The notes: generated by a model not told the origin, from the letters alone. Shown: positions 1 to 8,998, counted from the first letter of the stretch. The stretch is DNA of 64,000 bases from Streptomyces sp. NBC_00464 (GCF_036013915.1 NZ_CP107899.1:6662001-6726000), one strand, 5' to 3'. Program-made: numbers and translations.

Positions 1-84
1 CTCGCCACCTGGCAGATTCCGCCCCTGGCCGCACCCGCCCTCGGCTGTCTCGCCGCGGCGGCGGTCGCCGCCGACCGCCGCTGA
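1..84 (+). CDS. 3' end of unidentified gene (partial)
   Basis: Frame 1 is open from the window edge to a TGA at 82-84 and encodes 27 residues, rich in alanine and leucine and ending in ADRR. The composition would fit a terminal membrane helix or a signal-like hydrophobic tail, but no family can be recognised from so little sequence. It is followed by about 100 bp without a gene before the exported lyase-like protein. Confidence 0.5.
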   Translation, partial: LATWQIPPLAAPALGCLAAAAVAADRR

Positions 85-188
85 CCCGGCGGCCGGACCC
101 ACCTACCGAACCACCTCCCACCACGCGTCAGCGTGCGATCAGTCATGCCCATTTTCGCCACGAGTTCTCGCCACGAATTGGAGTCGTG

Positions 189-2933
189 ATGTCCCCGATC
201 CCCCGCCGTACCGTCCTCAAGGCAGCCGCCGTCGCCGGCGCGGCCACCTCCTTCTCCTGGGTGCTCAACGACACCGCCCAGCAGGCCAACGCCGCCACCG
301 GGAAGGCCACCGAAGGCCCAGTCGAGATCGGCTGGCTGGAGGAGGACGGCCTCGGCGCCGCCCCCGGCTCCACCTTCGGTGTCCCCTGGGCCAAGGGCCG
401 CTTCCCCGCCGACCAGAAGTTCGCCCTGGCCACCGCCGACGGCAAGGACATTCCCGTCCAGACCTGGGCCACCGCCAAATGGCCCGACGGCTCCCTGAAG
501 TGGACCGCCCACGCGGTCGGCCCCGAGGCCGCGGGCGCCAAGAAGTTCACCCTCACCACCGGCGAACCCGCCACCGCCACCCACAAGGTCAGCGTCAAGA
601 ACAGCGGCGGCTCGATCACCGTCTCCACCGGAGTCATCACCGCGAAGATCGGCAAGACCGGCTCCTCGCTCGTCACCTCCCTCACCCGAGGCTCGACCGA
701 GATCGCCAAGGACGGCCGCCTCGTCCTCATCCGACAGGGCGAGATCGAGGACGGCGACCAGGGGCAGGAGAAGTACGAACGCTTCGAGAGCGCCATCAGC
801 AAGACCGAGGTGGAACAGAGCGGGCCCGTCCGCGCCGTCGTCCGCATCGACGGCAAGCACCGGCACGGCAACCGCTCCTGGCTCCCGTTCTCCGTCCGTC
901 TCTACTTCTACGCGGGCGCCGAATCGTTCCGCATGATGCACACCATCACCTTCGACGGCACCCAGGAACCCGGCAAGGCGAGCGGCGACTTCATCCGCGG
1001 CCTCGGCGTCCGCTTCACCGTCCCCATGCGCGACGAGACCTACGACCGCCACGTCCGCATCGGCGGCGACGAGACGGGCATGCTCCGCGAAGCCGTCAAG
1101 GGCATCACCGGACTGCGCCGCGACCCGGGAGCGGCAGTCCAGGCCGCCCAGTTCGAGGGCACGAAGCTGCCCGACCCGGCCACCTGGGACCAGCGCGTCA
1201 CCACCCGCCTCCCGCTCATCCCCACCTGGGGCGACTACACCCTCAGCCAGCTCTCCGCCGACGGCTTCTCGCTGCGCAAGCGCACCAAGAAGGGCCACGG
1301 CTGGATCGCCGCCGGCGGCGGACGGCGCGCCTCCGGATTCGGTTACGTGGGCGGCGCAAGCGGCGGACTCTCCTTCGGGCTGCGCGACTTCTGGGAGAAG
1401 TTCCCCGCCCAGCTCGACATCCGCGGCGCCGACACCGACGCCGCCGAGGTCACCCTCTGGCTCTGGTCTCCCGAGGCCGAACCGATGGACCTGCGCTTCT
1501 ACCACGACGGCCTCGGCCAGGACACCTTCGCCGAACAGCTCGAAGGCCTCAACATCACCTACGAGGACTACGAGCCCGGCTTCGGCACCCCGTACGGCAT
1601 CGCCCGCACCAGCGAACTCGTCTTCTGGGCCAACGACTCCACCCCCAGCGCCGAGGCCCTCGCCCAGCAGACCCGCACCGTCCGTACCCTCCCGCAGCTC
1701 GTCGCCCCGCCGTCCCAGCTCATCGGGGCCGGCGTCTTCGGCGGACTCTTCTCCCCGGTCGACCGCTCCACGCCCGCCAAGGCGAAGATCGAGGACCACC
1801 TGGACTTCCTTTTCACGTACTACAAGGACCAGGTCGAGATGCGCCGCTGGTACGGCTTCTGGGACTACGGCGACATCATGCACTCGTACGACCCCGCCCG
1901 GCACCAGTGGCGCTACGACGTCGGCGGCTACGCCTGGGACAACTCCGAACTCTCGCCCGACCTCTGGCTCTGGTACGCCTACCTGCGCTCCGGACGCGCC
2001 GACATCTTCCGCTTCGCCGAGGCCATGACCCGCCACACCGGCGAGGTCGACGTCTACCACCTCGGCGACTGGGCCGGCCTCGGCACCCGCCACGGCGTCC
2101 AGCACTACGCCGACAGCGCCAAGCAGCAGCGCATCGCCAACACCACCTACCGGCGCTTCTACTACTTCCTCACCGCGGACGAACGCGTCGGCGACCTGAT
2201 GCGCGCCAACGTCGACTCCGACGAGACCTTCCTCGGCCTCGACCCCCTCCGCAAGATCCGCACCGAGCCCTACACCCCGGACCGCCACGCCCTGTCCGTC
2301 GGCTTCGGCACCGACTGGAGCGGACTCGTCTCCGCCTGGCTCACCGAATGGGAACGCGGCGGACCGCAGGCCGAGAAGGCCAAGGCCCGCGTGCTCGGCA
2401 CCATGGAGACGATCGCCGCCCAGCCCAATGGATTCGTCCAGGGCAGCGGCCTCTACGACCTGGACACCGGCAAGTTCGCCGTCGCCACCGAACCCGTCGT
2501 CAGCGTCTCCCACCTGTCCGGCGTCTTCGGCCTCAACGAACTGTGCGCCGAACTCATCGGCCTGATCGACATGCCGAAGTTCAAGGAGGCGTACCTCGAC
2601 TACTGCCGCTACTTCAACGCCACCAAGGCCGAACAGACCGCCCGCTACGGTTCCAACTTCGGCACCCTGCTCCTCTTCCAGGGCCACTCCAGGATGGACG
2701 CCTACGCCGCCGTGCAGACGGGCGACGAGAAGCTCGCCGCCCGTGCCTGGGAGAAGTTCTACAACAGCGACGGCTACAAGGAATCCGCCCCCTGGAAGAC
2801 CGAGAAGGTGAGTGGCCCGGTCACCACCGTCCCGGGCAGCGAGGCCAACTGGGTCTACACCAACGACACCGCGCTGTACGGACTCGCCGCCATCGAGAAC
2901 CTCGCCCTCGTCGCGGACCACATGCCGGCCTGA
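189..2933 (+). CDS. Tat-exported PcRGLX/YetA-like (PL26-type) polysaccharide lyase
   Basis: A 914-residue protein with a twin-arginine signal (PRRTVLK, then an Ala-rich hydrophobic stretch, ending near residue 35 at an ANA-A type site), so it is predicted to be exported folded. The body looks like the three-domain PcRGLX/YetA family, related to exo-rhamnogalacturonan lyases (PL26). Recognisable pieces are an N-terminal beta-rich part, a central beta-sandwich, and a C-terminal alpha-toroid with an aromatic block around residues 555-600 (WYGFWDYGDIMHSYD). I recognise the family from overall character; substrate specificity is inference. The ATG at 189 is preferred over the GTG at 186 because GGAG at 180-183 then has a workable 5-base spacer. 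It is monocistronic and ends convergently with the next gene. Confidence 0.72.
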   Translation: MSPIPRRTVLKAAAVAGAATSFSWVLNDTAQQANAATGKATEGPVEIGWLEEDGLGAAPGSTFGVPWAKGRFPADQKFALATADGKDIPVQTWATAKWPDGSLKWTAHAVGPEAAGAKKFTLTTGEPATATHKVSVKNSGGSITVSTGVITAKIGKTGSSLVTSLTRGSTEIAKDGRLVLIRQGEIEDGDQGQEKYERFESAISKTEVEQSGPVRAVVRIDGKHRHGNRSWLPFSVRLYFYAGAESFRMMHTITFDGTQEPGKASGDFIRGLGVRFTVPMRDETYDRHVRIGGDETGMLREAVKGITGLRRDPGAAVQAAQFEGTKLPDPATWDQRVTTRLPLIPTWGDYTLSQLSADGFSLRKRTKKGHGWIAAGGGRRASGFGYVGGASGGLSFGLRDFWEKFPAQLDIRGADTDAAEVTLWLWSPEAEPMDLRFYHDGLGQDTFAEQLEGLNITYEDYEPGFGTPYGIARTSELVFWANDSTPSAEALAQQTRTVRTLPQLVAPPSQLIGAGVFGGLFSPVDRSTPAKAKIEDHLDFLFTYYKDQVEMRRWYGFWDYGDIMHSYDPARHQWRYDVGGYAWDNSELSPDLWLWYAYLRSGRADIFRFAEAMTRHTGEVDVYHLGDWAGLGTRHGVQHYADSAKQQRIANTTYRRFYYFLTADERVGDLMRANVDSDETFLGLDPLRKIRTEPYTPDRHALSVGFGTDWSGLVSAWLTEWERGGPQAEKAKARVLGTMETIAAQPNGFVQGSGLYDLDTGKFAVATEPVVSVSHLSGVFGLNELCAELIGLIDMPKFKEAYLDYCRYFNATKAEQTARYGSNFGTLLLFQGHSRMDAYAAVQTGDEKLAARAWEKFYNSDGYKESAPWKTEKVSGPVTTVPGSEANWVYTNDTALYGLAAIENLALVADHMPA

Positions 2934-2962
2934 GGCCCATGAGGGCGCCCCGGGCCGGCATG
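2921..2962. terminator. Hairpin between convergent genes
   Basis: Ten-base arms CATGCCGGCC (2921-2930) and GGCCGGCATG (2953-2962) are perfectly complementary. The left arm lies in the last codons of the lyase-like gene, and the structure ends 8 bases before the 3' end of the opposing membrane-protein gene. It could terminate transcription in both directions; there is no U-tract. Confidence 0.5.
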
Positions 2963-2969
2963 CGGCAGA

Positions 2970-5486
2970 TCACCGCATCCGGCCCAGGGCGTCCCGCAGC
3001 CGCCGGGCATCCCGCAGCCGCTTCTCGTACGTCGCCCCCACCGCCAGCAGCAGCACCCCGGCCAGCGCCGGCGCCACCCAGCGCGGCATCGCACCCACCA
3101 CCTGCACCACATACGGCGCCAGCTCGTGCAACGCGTCCAGCGCCAGCACCGCACCGCCCAGCACCAACAGGGCCTGGAGCCGCAGCCGCGCCCCCAGCAG
3201 TGTGATCACCAGCGCCGCCACCCCCAGCAGCAACGGCCGCAGCCAGTGCGGATCGCCCCAGGCGGCGAAGAGCGCCGGCACCAGAGTCACCGCCAGGCCC
3301 GCCCCGTACGCAGTCCACGAGGACGCCGCGGGATCGCGACGACGGCGCAGCACGCCGATCACGAGCGCCGGCACGGTCACCGGCAGCGTGTACGCCTCCG
3401 GGGACGACACCCCGGAGGCCGACAGCCGCACCCAGGACGCCAGGACGAACAGCACCGTCGCCAGGTACCCGGCCACCTTCCGCCGCTCCGGGCGCAGCGC
3501 CGTACCCGCCGCCAGCACTCCGCCGAGGGCCAGCACCAGAGCCAGGAACGGCGGGTCGTCCAGAGCCGCCACGACCGCGGCGAGGCCCACCGCCGCGCCG
3601 GTCAGTTCGAGCGGCAGCGCCACCGGGTGCCCCTTCAGCCGTGCACCCAGCCCCGCCGTCACCGCCGGGACGACGAGCAGCACCGGCGCCGTCTCGTACG
3701 CTTCGAGCCCCATCGACGCACCGAACGCGACAGCGAGCACCGCGGCACAGACCACCGCCGCACACGCCAGCACCGCCTGCACGGACACGAACACCGCGGA
3801 ACGCGACGGTTCCCCCGGCGCGTCCAACGCCGTCGCAGCTCCGGCGAACAACAGCAACAGCGCCCCGAACACCGCGTAGGTGGCAGGCTCCGAACCCAGT
3901 GACAGCAACGCCACGTCCACCGCACCCGCCGACGCACACACCCACGCGCTCACCGCCACACCCGTCATCCCGCGGCGCGACGCGCCCGACGCGAGGGCCA
4001 CCACCGCCGCGACGAGCATCCACTGCAGCGCGACAGCCGCCGTGTACGAGACGTCCAGCGCGGGCGGCAGCACCGTGAGGCCCGCCCAGCCGACCACCAC
4101 CGCCGACGCCGCCAAGGCCGTCCGCCACACGGGCCCGGGGGACAGCGCCGGCCCTGCCCACCGCACCACGCCCTCCCACGACCGGTACGCAGCCCCGAGC
4201 GCGGCGGCCACCATCAGCAGCACCACCGGAGCCGCCGCCATCTCCTGCCACGGCAGGTCCGTGGCCCCCAACGCACCCCGGACCCCAGTGCCCGGCATCC
4301 CCGACCACAGCCGGCCCAGCTGAGCCACCGGACCCACCAGCACCACCGCGACCGGGGCGGCGGAGAACAGCACCGACGCGACCGTCACCGAACCCGCCGC
4401 CCACACCAGCCCCCGCACGGCCGGACGCCCCAGCGGAGCCCGTACGCCCAGCAGCAGCAGCCCACCGCACACCAGATACACCGGAACCGCCCAGCCACCT
4501 GACACACCGGCGGCCGGCACCCCGCCCACCGCCGCGACGGCGGCCAGCCCGGCCACAGCTCCACCCGCCCCCGCGAGAGCCACCGGCGCCCGCCGGGCAC
4601 CCGCGAGAGCGATCACCGCACCTGCGAGGAGCAGCGCCCCCGGCACCACCGCACCTGCCGGCCCCTCGGCCGACACCGACTTCACCAGAGCCACCAGCAG
4701 CCCGGAACCGCCCGTGGCCCAGAGACCGGCACAGGCCGTGACCCGGACCGCAACTCCCTTGAACCACACGGCGATCACGCAGTCCAGTGCGGCCGTCGCC
4801 AGCAGCGCGACGGCGAACACCAGGGCATCCGCCTCCCCGGCCCACGCCCACAGCACCAGCGGCAGCTGCGCGCTGAGCACTGCCAGCGGGAGCGGCAGCC
4901 GCAGCCGGTCCAGCAGCAGACCGTAGAGGGCCCAGAGCCCCGCCAGCACGGCCGAGGCGGCCGCCGCGTAACCGAGCACGCCGGCTTCCGGAACCGCGAC
5001 CAGGTAGAGGGCGAAGGCGTCCAGCACCATCAGCACGGACGCCAGCGCCCCGAGCGCCTCCGCCGTCGAGGACAGGCCCCGCCGAAGGAGCATCGCGGGC
5101 GCGGCCAGAGCCGCGACCGTGACAGCGGTCAGGACCGCAGAACGGCCGCCGATCCCCATCTGACCCCAGCTGACCAGGGTGAACGCGATCGCGGCGATCG
5201 TCAGCAGCAGCCCGCCGAGGACGAGCAGCACATTCTGCGCGCTACCGGTACGGACCGGGGGAGCGGGCGGCGCGAACGGCGGCGCGAATGGAGCCGGAGC
5301 CCCGGCACGGGCCGGAAGCTGCGGGAACTGCGGCGCGTGCGGCGTGGCCGGCCGGGGACCGGGCGCCTGCAGCACGTTCAGCAGCCAGGTACGACGGGTC
5401 AGCAGCTGGGACCGGCGGAGATCGAGCCGGGCGAGCTCACGGTCGAGGATGACCAGTTCCTCGGCGGGTGGCGGCACATGTTCCAT
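2970..5486 (-). CDS. Large multi-pass membrane protein (SCO7613 C-terminal domain type)
   Basis: An 838-residue protein. The first ~45 residues are charged and helical (EELVILDRELARLDLRRSQLL), followed by a short Pro/Ala linker. The rest is an almost unbroken series of Ala/Val/Leu-rich membrane segments with very short Arg/Pro-containing loops, probably more than 20 helices. This matches the Streptomyces family named after the SCO7613 C-terminal domain, whose function is unknown. The start at 5486 (MEHVPPP) is chosen because the family begins this way; a GTG at 5528 would add 14 residues overlapping the palindrome at 5528-5557. No enzymatic motif is visible, so a transport or cell-envelope role would be a guess. 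It is divergent from the SRPBCC gene. Confidence 0.7.
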   Translation of the reverse strand: MEHVPPPAEELVILDRELARLDLRRSQLLTRRTWLLNVLQAPGPRPATPHAPQFPQLPARAGAPAPFAPPFAPPAPPVRTGSAQNVLLVLGGLLLTIAAIAFTLVSWGQMGIGGRSAVLTAVTVAALAAPAMLLRRGLSSTAEALGALASVLMVLDAFALYLVAVPEAGVLGYAAAASAVLAGLWALYGLLLDRLRLPLPLAVLSAQLPLVLWAWAGEADALVFAVALLATAALDCVIAVWFKGVAVRVTACAGLWATGGSGLLVALVKSVSAEGPAGAVVPGALLLAGAVIALAGARRAPVALAGAGGAVAGLAAVAAVGGVPAAGVSGGWAVPVYLVCGGLLLLGVRAPLGRPAVRGLVWAAGSVTVASVLFSAAPVAVVLVGPVAQLGRLWSGMPGTGVRGALGATDLPWQEMAAAPVVLLMVAAALGAAYRSWEGVVRWAGPALSPGPVWRTALAASAVVVGWAGLTVLPPALDVSYTAAVALQWMLVAAVVALASGASRRGMTGVAVSAWVCASAGAVDVALLSLGSEPATYAVFGALLLLFAGAATALDAPGEPSRSAVFVSVQAVLACAAVVCAAVLAVAFGASMGLEAYETAPVLLVVPAVTAGLGARLKGHPVALPLELTGAAVGLAAVVAALDDPPFLALVLALGGVLAAGTALRPERRKVAGYLATVLFVLASWVRLSASGVSSPEAYTLPVTVPALVIGVLRRRRDPAASSWTAYGAGLAVTLVPALFAAWGDPHWLRPLLLGVAALVITLLGARLRLQALLVLGGAVLALDALHELAPYVVQVVGAMPRWVAPALAGVLLLAVGATYEKRLRDARRLRDALGRMR

Positions 5487-5527
5487 GCAGGCGAGTGTGG
5501 TCCCGGCCACGCGACCGGGTATGCGCA

Positions 5528-5557
5528 CGCGTACTCAGATCCCCGGCTGAGTACGCG
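5528..5557. promoter_or_regulatory. Palindrome in divergent intergenic region
   Basis: Perfect 11-base arms CGCGTACTCAG (5528-5538) and CTGAGTACGCG (5547-5557) flank an 8-base centre. It lies in the 83-bp gap between the large membrane-protein gene (start 5486, minus) and the SRPBCC gene (start 5570, plus). That is where a dimeric repressor operator shared by both promoters would be expected. It could also act as an RNA hairpin in the leader of either gene. The binding protein is unknown. Confidence 0.5.
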
Positions 5558-5569
5558 CATCCTGGAGAC

Positions 5570-6016
5570 ATGGACTGGAGTCACTACCGATTCGTCAGTG
5601 TCTGGGACCTTCCTGCTCCGCCCGGCACCGTCTACGCACACCTCGAACGCGTCGAGCACTACCCGCAATGGTGGCCCCAGGTCCGCGAGGTCACCCCCGT
5701 CGACGACACCTCCGGCACCGCCCGGATCCGCTCCCTCCTCCCGTACGACCTCGTCATGACCATGTGCGCACGCCGCCGGGACCTGCCCGGCGGCATCCTC
5801 GAAGTGACGCTCACCGGCGACCTCGAAGGCTGGGCGCGCTGGACCGTCGTGCCGCGCGGTGCCGGGAGCCGTGCCACGTACGAACAGGAGGTCGTGGTGC
5901 GCCGTGCGCTGATGCGGGTCCTCGCGGTGCCGGGACGGCCCGTGTTCCGGGCCAATCACGCCCTGATGATGCGGGCCGGACGACGCGGTCTCGCGGCCCG
6001 GCTGGAAGCGGTTTGA
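5570..6016 (+). CDS. SRPBCC (START-like) family protein
   Basis: A 148-residue protein of the size and layout of SRPBCC/polyketide-cyclase-like proteins. It opens with a WDLPAPPGTVYAHLERVEHYPQWW-like segment (helix-grip fold start), has a central series of beta strands (EVTLTGDLEGWARWTV) and ends with a long amphipathic helix rich in Arg and Ala. Such folds bind hydrophobic ligands in a deep cavity; the ligand here is unknown. The ATG at 5570 has GGAG at 5564-5567 only 2 bases upstream, which is tight. It may be co-regulated with the divergent membrane protein through the palindrome at 5528-5557. It is followed by a tRNA gene. Confidence 0.75.
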   Translation: MDWSHYRFVSVWDLPAPPGTVYAHLERVEHYPQWWPQVREVTPVDDTSGTARIRSLLPYDLVMTMCARRRDLPGGILEVTLTGDLEGWARWTVVPRGAGSRATYEQEVVVRRALMRVLAVPGRPVFRANHALMMRAGRRGLAARLEAV

Positions 6017-6055
6017 ACCACACCCGCCGAGCCCTGTATGGTTCAACCCGTTCCC

Positions 6056-6127
6056 GGGCGATTAGCTCAGTGGGAGAGCGCTTCGTTCACACCGAAGAGG
6101 TCACTGGTTCGAACCCAGTATCGCCCA
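6056..6127 (+). tRNA. tRNA-Val (anticodon CAC)
   Basis: A full cloverleaf can be drawn. The acceptor arms GGGCGAT/ATCGCCC pair perfectly. The D arm is GCTC...GAGC. The anticodon arm CTTCG-TTCACAC-CGAAG places CAC in the loop. The T arm ACTGG-TTCGAAC-CCAGT is canonical. The discriminator base is A at 6127 and CCA is not encoded. It decodes GUG valine codons, which are very common in this genome. Confidence 0.97.
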
Positions 6128-6134
6128 CCCCGGG

Positions 6135-6173
6135 AGAGGCCGGTCCGTCAGCAACACCGACGGACCGGCCTCT
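6135..6173 (+). terminator. Strong terminator hairpin after tRNA-Val
   Basis: A perfect 15-base inverted repeat (AGAGGCCGGTCCGTC at 6135-6149 and its complement at 6159-6173) with a 9-base loop begins 8 bases after the tRNA. It lacks a T-run, as is usual for high-GC actinomycete terminators. It also separates the tRNA from the convergent exonuclease gene. Confidence 0.85.
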
Positions 6174-6202
6174 GCGTGTCCGGGTGCCGGAACCGCATCC
6201 GC

Positions 6203-6928
6203 TCACGCCGCGGCACGGAACTCCGGGCGCAGCGGCCAGGCCGGGTCCACCGTCTCCGGCGTCCCGCTCTTGGCGAACCAGGCCTGCAGGCCACGTGCCT
6301 GGGCGGCATGCCACACCGCCTGGAGCGTGTGCAGCTCCGCCGGTGACAGCCGCTCCAGACGGGTCGCGAACCGTCGCCCCACCGCACGGACCAGCTCCAG
6401 CGACGCCGCCGCATCGGCCGCCGCGTCGTGGGCGCCGTCCAGCACCACCCCGTACAGCTCGCAGAGATCCGTGAGCGTGCGCCGGCCCTTGCGGTAGCGG
6501 TCCAGATGCTTGTCGAGCACCCGCGGATCCAGCACACACAGCGAGGTGTTCTCCAGGTAGCCGGCGAGCGACGACGCCCGGTGCCGCCGCAGCTCCCGGT
6601 CCAGCAGCGTCAGATCGAACGGCGCGTTCATCACCACCAGCGGCCGGCCCGCCGCGCTCTGCTCGGCCAGCGCCCTGGCTATCTCCTCGACCACCGGCGC
6701 GGGCCACCGCCCGTTGCGCTGCAGGTGGTCGTCGGTCAGGCCGTGGATCTCCGTCGCCCCCACGGGCACCGGAATTCCCGGATTCACCAGCCAGCGGGTG
6801 ACACGCGGCCGCCCGCCGGCGCTGTCCTGGACGACGAGCGCGGCCGAAACGATCCGGTCCTGCTCGACGTCCACTCCCGTCGTCTCGGTGTCGAAAGCGG
6901 CCAGTGGCCCCTCGTACCAATGAGTCAT
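6203..6928 (-). CDS. DEDDh-type 3'-5' exonuclease (DnaQ-like)
   Basis: A 241-residue stand-alone exonuclease with the DEDDh signature: motif I FDTETTG with Asp13 and Glu15, motif II NAPFDLTLLD in the middle, and motif III GAHDAAADA supplying the catalytic His and last Asp. It removes 3' terminal nucleotides from DNA or RNA using two divalent metal ions. It has no BRCT or polymerase domain, so it is not the replicative epsilon subunit by architecture alone; a repair or RNA-trimming role is inference. The ATG at 6928 is supported by AGGAG about 8 bases upstream. It is convergent with the tRNA-Val terminator. Confidence 0.88.
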   Translation of the reverse strand: MTHWYEGPLAAFDTETTGVDVEQDRIVSAALVVQDSAGGRPRVTRWLVNPGIPVPVGATEIHGLTDDHLQRNGRWPAPVVEEIARALAEQSAAGRPLVVMNAPFDLTLLDRELRRHRASSLAGYLENTSLCVLDPRVLDKHLDRYRKGRRTLTDLCELYGVVLDGAHDAAADAAASLELVRAVGRRFATRLERLSPAELHTLQAVWHAAQARGLQAWFAKSGTPETVDPAWPLRPEFRAAA

Positions 6929-7119
6929 CCCCGAACTCCTCGCGCCCGAGCGGCAGATGGTGAGATTCCTCTGCCCGGTTCGGTGATACCCGCACCCTTT
7001 GCCTGATACGCCGTTTGAGGCCCGTCCTGTGCGGTGACAACACAGTTGACGGGGCTGGAGGTTGAAACGCCGCCGCGTCCAACTCACCCATCGGCACAGC
7101 CCGGAAGGCCTACGGAGCC

Positions 7120-7686
7120 ATGGCGCTCGCGCAGCCCGAACCGAGTGGACTGCTGCCCCAGCGGTCCGCACCGCTGCGCGGCGCACTCGCCACCACCGCC
7201 TGCATGGAGACCCTCCAGGTGGGGTACTTGCACGCGGTCGCGGCCGCGGCGGGGTGCTCTCTGTCGCAGCCCTTCCCCGACAACGGCATCGACTGGCACG
7301 TCAGCCACGGAGCCCCCGGTCATGTCGTCGACGACGAGGTGACCATCAAGGTCCAGCTGAAGTGCACCTACCAGATACCGGCCCGCCCGCCCGGCCCGAC
7401 GTTCGCCTTCACGCTCGACAACGCCCACCTCGTGAAGCTCGCACGCACCCCCGTGTCCGTGCACAAGATCCTCGTCGTGATGCTCGTGCCCCGCAGCCAG
7501 GACGACTGGCTGCGGGCCGGACACGACCGCCTCGACCTGCGGCACTGCTGTTACTGGACCAACCTGGCCGGTCACGCCGTGACCGGCCGGCACCGGACCA
7601 CCGTGCGGATCCCGACCTCGCGCATCTTCGACGACCGAGCGCTCTGCGAGATCATGACCCGTGTCGGGGCGGGAGGGAGACCCTGA
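7120..7686 (+). CDS. DUF4365 domain protein, nuclease-fold-like
   Basis: A 188-residue protein matching the DUF4365 family. The ordered elements Glu30 in a long helix, GIDW with Asp58, then a strand IKVQLKC with Gln79-x-Lys81 resemble the E...D...(E/Q)xK core of PD-(D/E)XK nuclease-fold proteins. This similarity is my reading of the motif, not a tested homology. The second half has HCCYWTN and a basic tail. GGAG at 7114-7117 is only 2 bases from the ATG; GGAAGG further upstream is an alternative. The stop overlaps the start of the next gene (TGATG), so the two are translationally coupled and probably act together. Confidence 0.75.
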   Translation: MALAQPEPSGLLPQRSAPLRGALATTACMETLQVGYLHAVAAAAGCSLSQPFPDNGIDWHVSHGAPGHVVDDEVTIKVQLKCTYQIPARPPGPTFAFTLDNAHLVKLARTPVSVHKILVVMLVPRSQDDWLRAGHDRLDLRHCCYWTNLAGHAVTGRHRTTVRIPTSRIFDDRALCEIMTRVGAGGRP

Positions 7687-8948
7687 TGCACCTGCCGATG
7701 GACGAGCCCGTCAACGAAGTGTTCCCGTCAGCCGTCCGACCCCACCCCGGTGAGCCCGCAGGGCCCTGGCCCACCGGCTCACCGGACGGCGGCCTTCCCG
7801 CCCCTGCCCGCGTCGACCCCGCGGTCCTCGGCGTCCTGCTCGCCCGGCACGGCTGGCAGCGGCGCGGCGGTGCGGCCGGGCGCTACAGCCGCTGGACCCC
7901 GCCCGGCCCGCCCGGCGGCTCCACCAGCCTGCTCGTGCCCGACACCACCGCGTTCCCCGACAGCGAGGACCTGCTGGGCGAGGCCCTGACCGCCCTGGCC
8001 CGCAGCGCCGCCCCCTCCGCCCGCGAGGTCCTGGTCTCGCTCACCGTCCCCAGCGACGAGATCCGCTGGTGGCGCGACGTGCCCGAACCGGCCGCCGGAG
8101 CCGTCGGGGCGGCCAGCTGGACCGGGGCGGAGCAGCTGCACGGTGCGGCCCGGCAGATCCTGCTGGCCGGCGCGCTCGCCGTCCGCGGCCGGGCCGGCTA
8201 CCACGGCGCCCGCCACCGCCGCCGCGCCCTGGCGACGCTCGGCTCCGTCCTGATCGGCCCCGCACCGGGCGGCCGCGACCTCACGGCGTTCGTCCCCGTC
8301 GAGGCGGACCGCCCCCTCGCCGTCCGGCTCTACCACGCCCTGCACGCCGCCCGGGAGGCCGTCGACTACCAACGGGCCACCGGCGGCATGGAGGCCTTCG
8401 ACACCGCCGTCGAGGCGGGCGTCAGCCGCGAACTGACCGAGGCGGTCATCGCGCTCGTCCGGGGATCGGAGGGGGCCGGGATCGCACTGGACTGGGCGCC
8501 CGCGGCCGGAGCCCCCGACGGCTGCCCGGCACGCCCCGAACCGGTCGAGTTCTCCCCGGGCGACCTGCCGGCCCTTCGCCGGGCGGGCGCCCGCTACCTC
8601 CGGGACGAGCCCGCGGTGACGGTACGGATCACCGGCGCCGTCGTCCGCCTGCGCCGCTCGGGTCCGCGCGGGGCCGGAATCGTACGGCTGCGGGTCCTGG
8701 CAGGCGCGGAGGTGCCGCACGTACGGCTGGAGCTCGACGAGGAGGCGTACCGGATCGCGGGGCAGGCGCACCTGGTGGGGCTGCCGGTGCGGGTGGAGGG
8801 CAGGCTGGAGAGCCGGGGCGGCTTCCGGCGGCTGACCAGGGCCTCGCAGGTGGTTCCGGTGCAGGTCGACGAGGAGGAACGGGACCGGCTGATGAAGTCG
8901 CTCCAGGAGAACGTCGACTATTTCGAGGAGGCGTGCACGGGGGAGTAG
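7686..8948 (+). CDS. Unknown protein coupled to DUF4365 gene; OB-like C-terminus
   Basis: A 420-residue protein that I do not recognise as a named family. The first ~120 residues include a hydrophobic core with LLVPDTTAFPDSEDLL. The middle, from about residue 130 to 300, is helical (GARHRRRALATLGSVL, LYHALHAAREAVDYQR). The last ~100 residues alternate beta strands (VTVRITGAVVRLRR, GIVRLRVLAG, HVRLELDEE, VRVEGRLESRGGFRRL) in an order that suggests a five-stranded OB-type barrel, which would suit nucleic-acid binding. The ATG overlaps the stop of the DUF4365 gene, with GGGAGGGAGA just upstream. Nuclease-like protein plus OB-like partner is a reasonable but unproven model. Confidence 0.6.
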   Translation: MHLPMDEPVNEVFPSAVRPHPGEPAGPWPTGSPDGGLPAPARVDPAVLGVLLARHGWQRRGGAAGRYSRWTPPGPPGGSTSLLVPDTTAFPDSEDLLGEALTALARSAAPSAREVLVSLTVPSDEIRWWRDVPEPAAGAVGAASWTGAEQLHGAARQILLAGALAVRGRAGYHGARHRRRALATLGSVLIGPAPGGRDLTAFVPVEADRPLAVRLYHALHAAREAVDYQRATGGMEAFDTAVEAGVSRELTEAVIALVRGSEGAGIALDWAPAAGAPDGCPARPEPVEFSPGDLPALRRAGARYLRDEPAVTVRITGAVVRLRRSGPRGAGIVRLRVLAGAEVPHVRLELDEEAYRIAGQAHLVGLPVRVEGRLESRGGFRRLTRASQVVPVQVDEEERDRLMKSLQENVDYFEEACTGE

Positions 8949-8992
8949 CGGGGCGGCGGCGGCCCATTTCGCTATGGGGGCCGTGGGCTCGG

Positions 8993-8998
8993 TACGAT
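8993..8998 (+). promoter_or_regulatory. Candidate -10 element for thrS
   Basis: TACGAT fits the Streptomyces -10 pattern (TAnnnT) and would give a leader of about 45-50 bases before the thrS GTG. No convincing -35 is seen 17-18 bases upstream. No T-box-like structure is visible in this short leader. Confidence 0.35.

Noticed and set aside
479..3205. A 908-codon plus-strand frame over the lyase-like gene
   Set aside because: Arg/Pro/His-rich alternative frame of the real gene at 189-2933; continues into the next gene's antisense.
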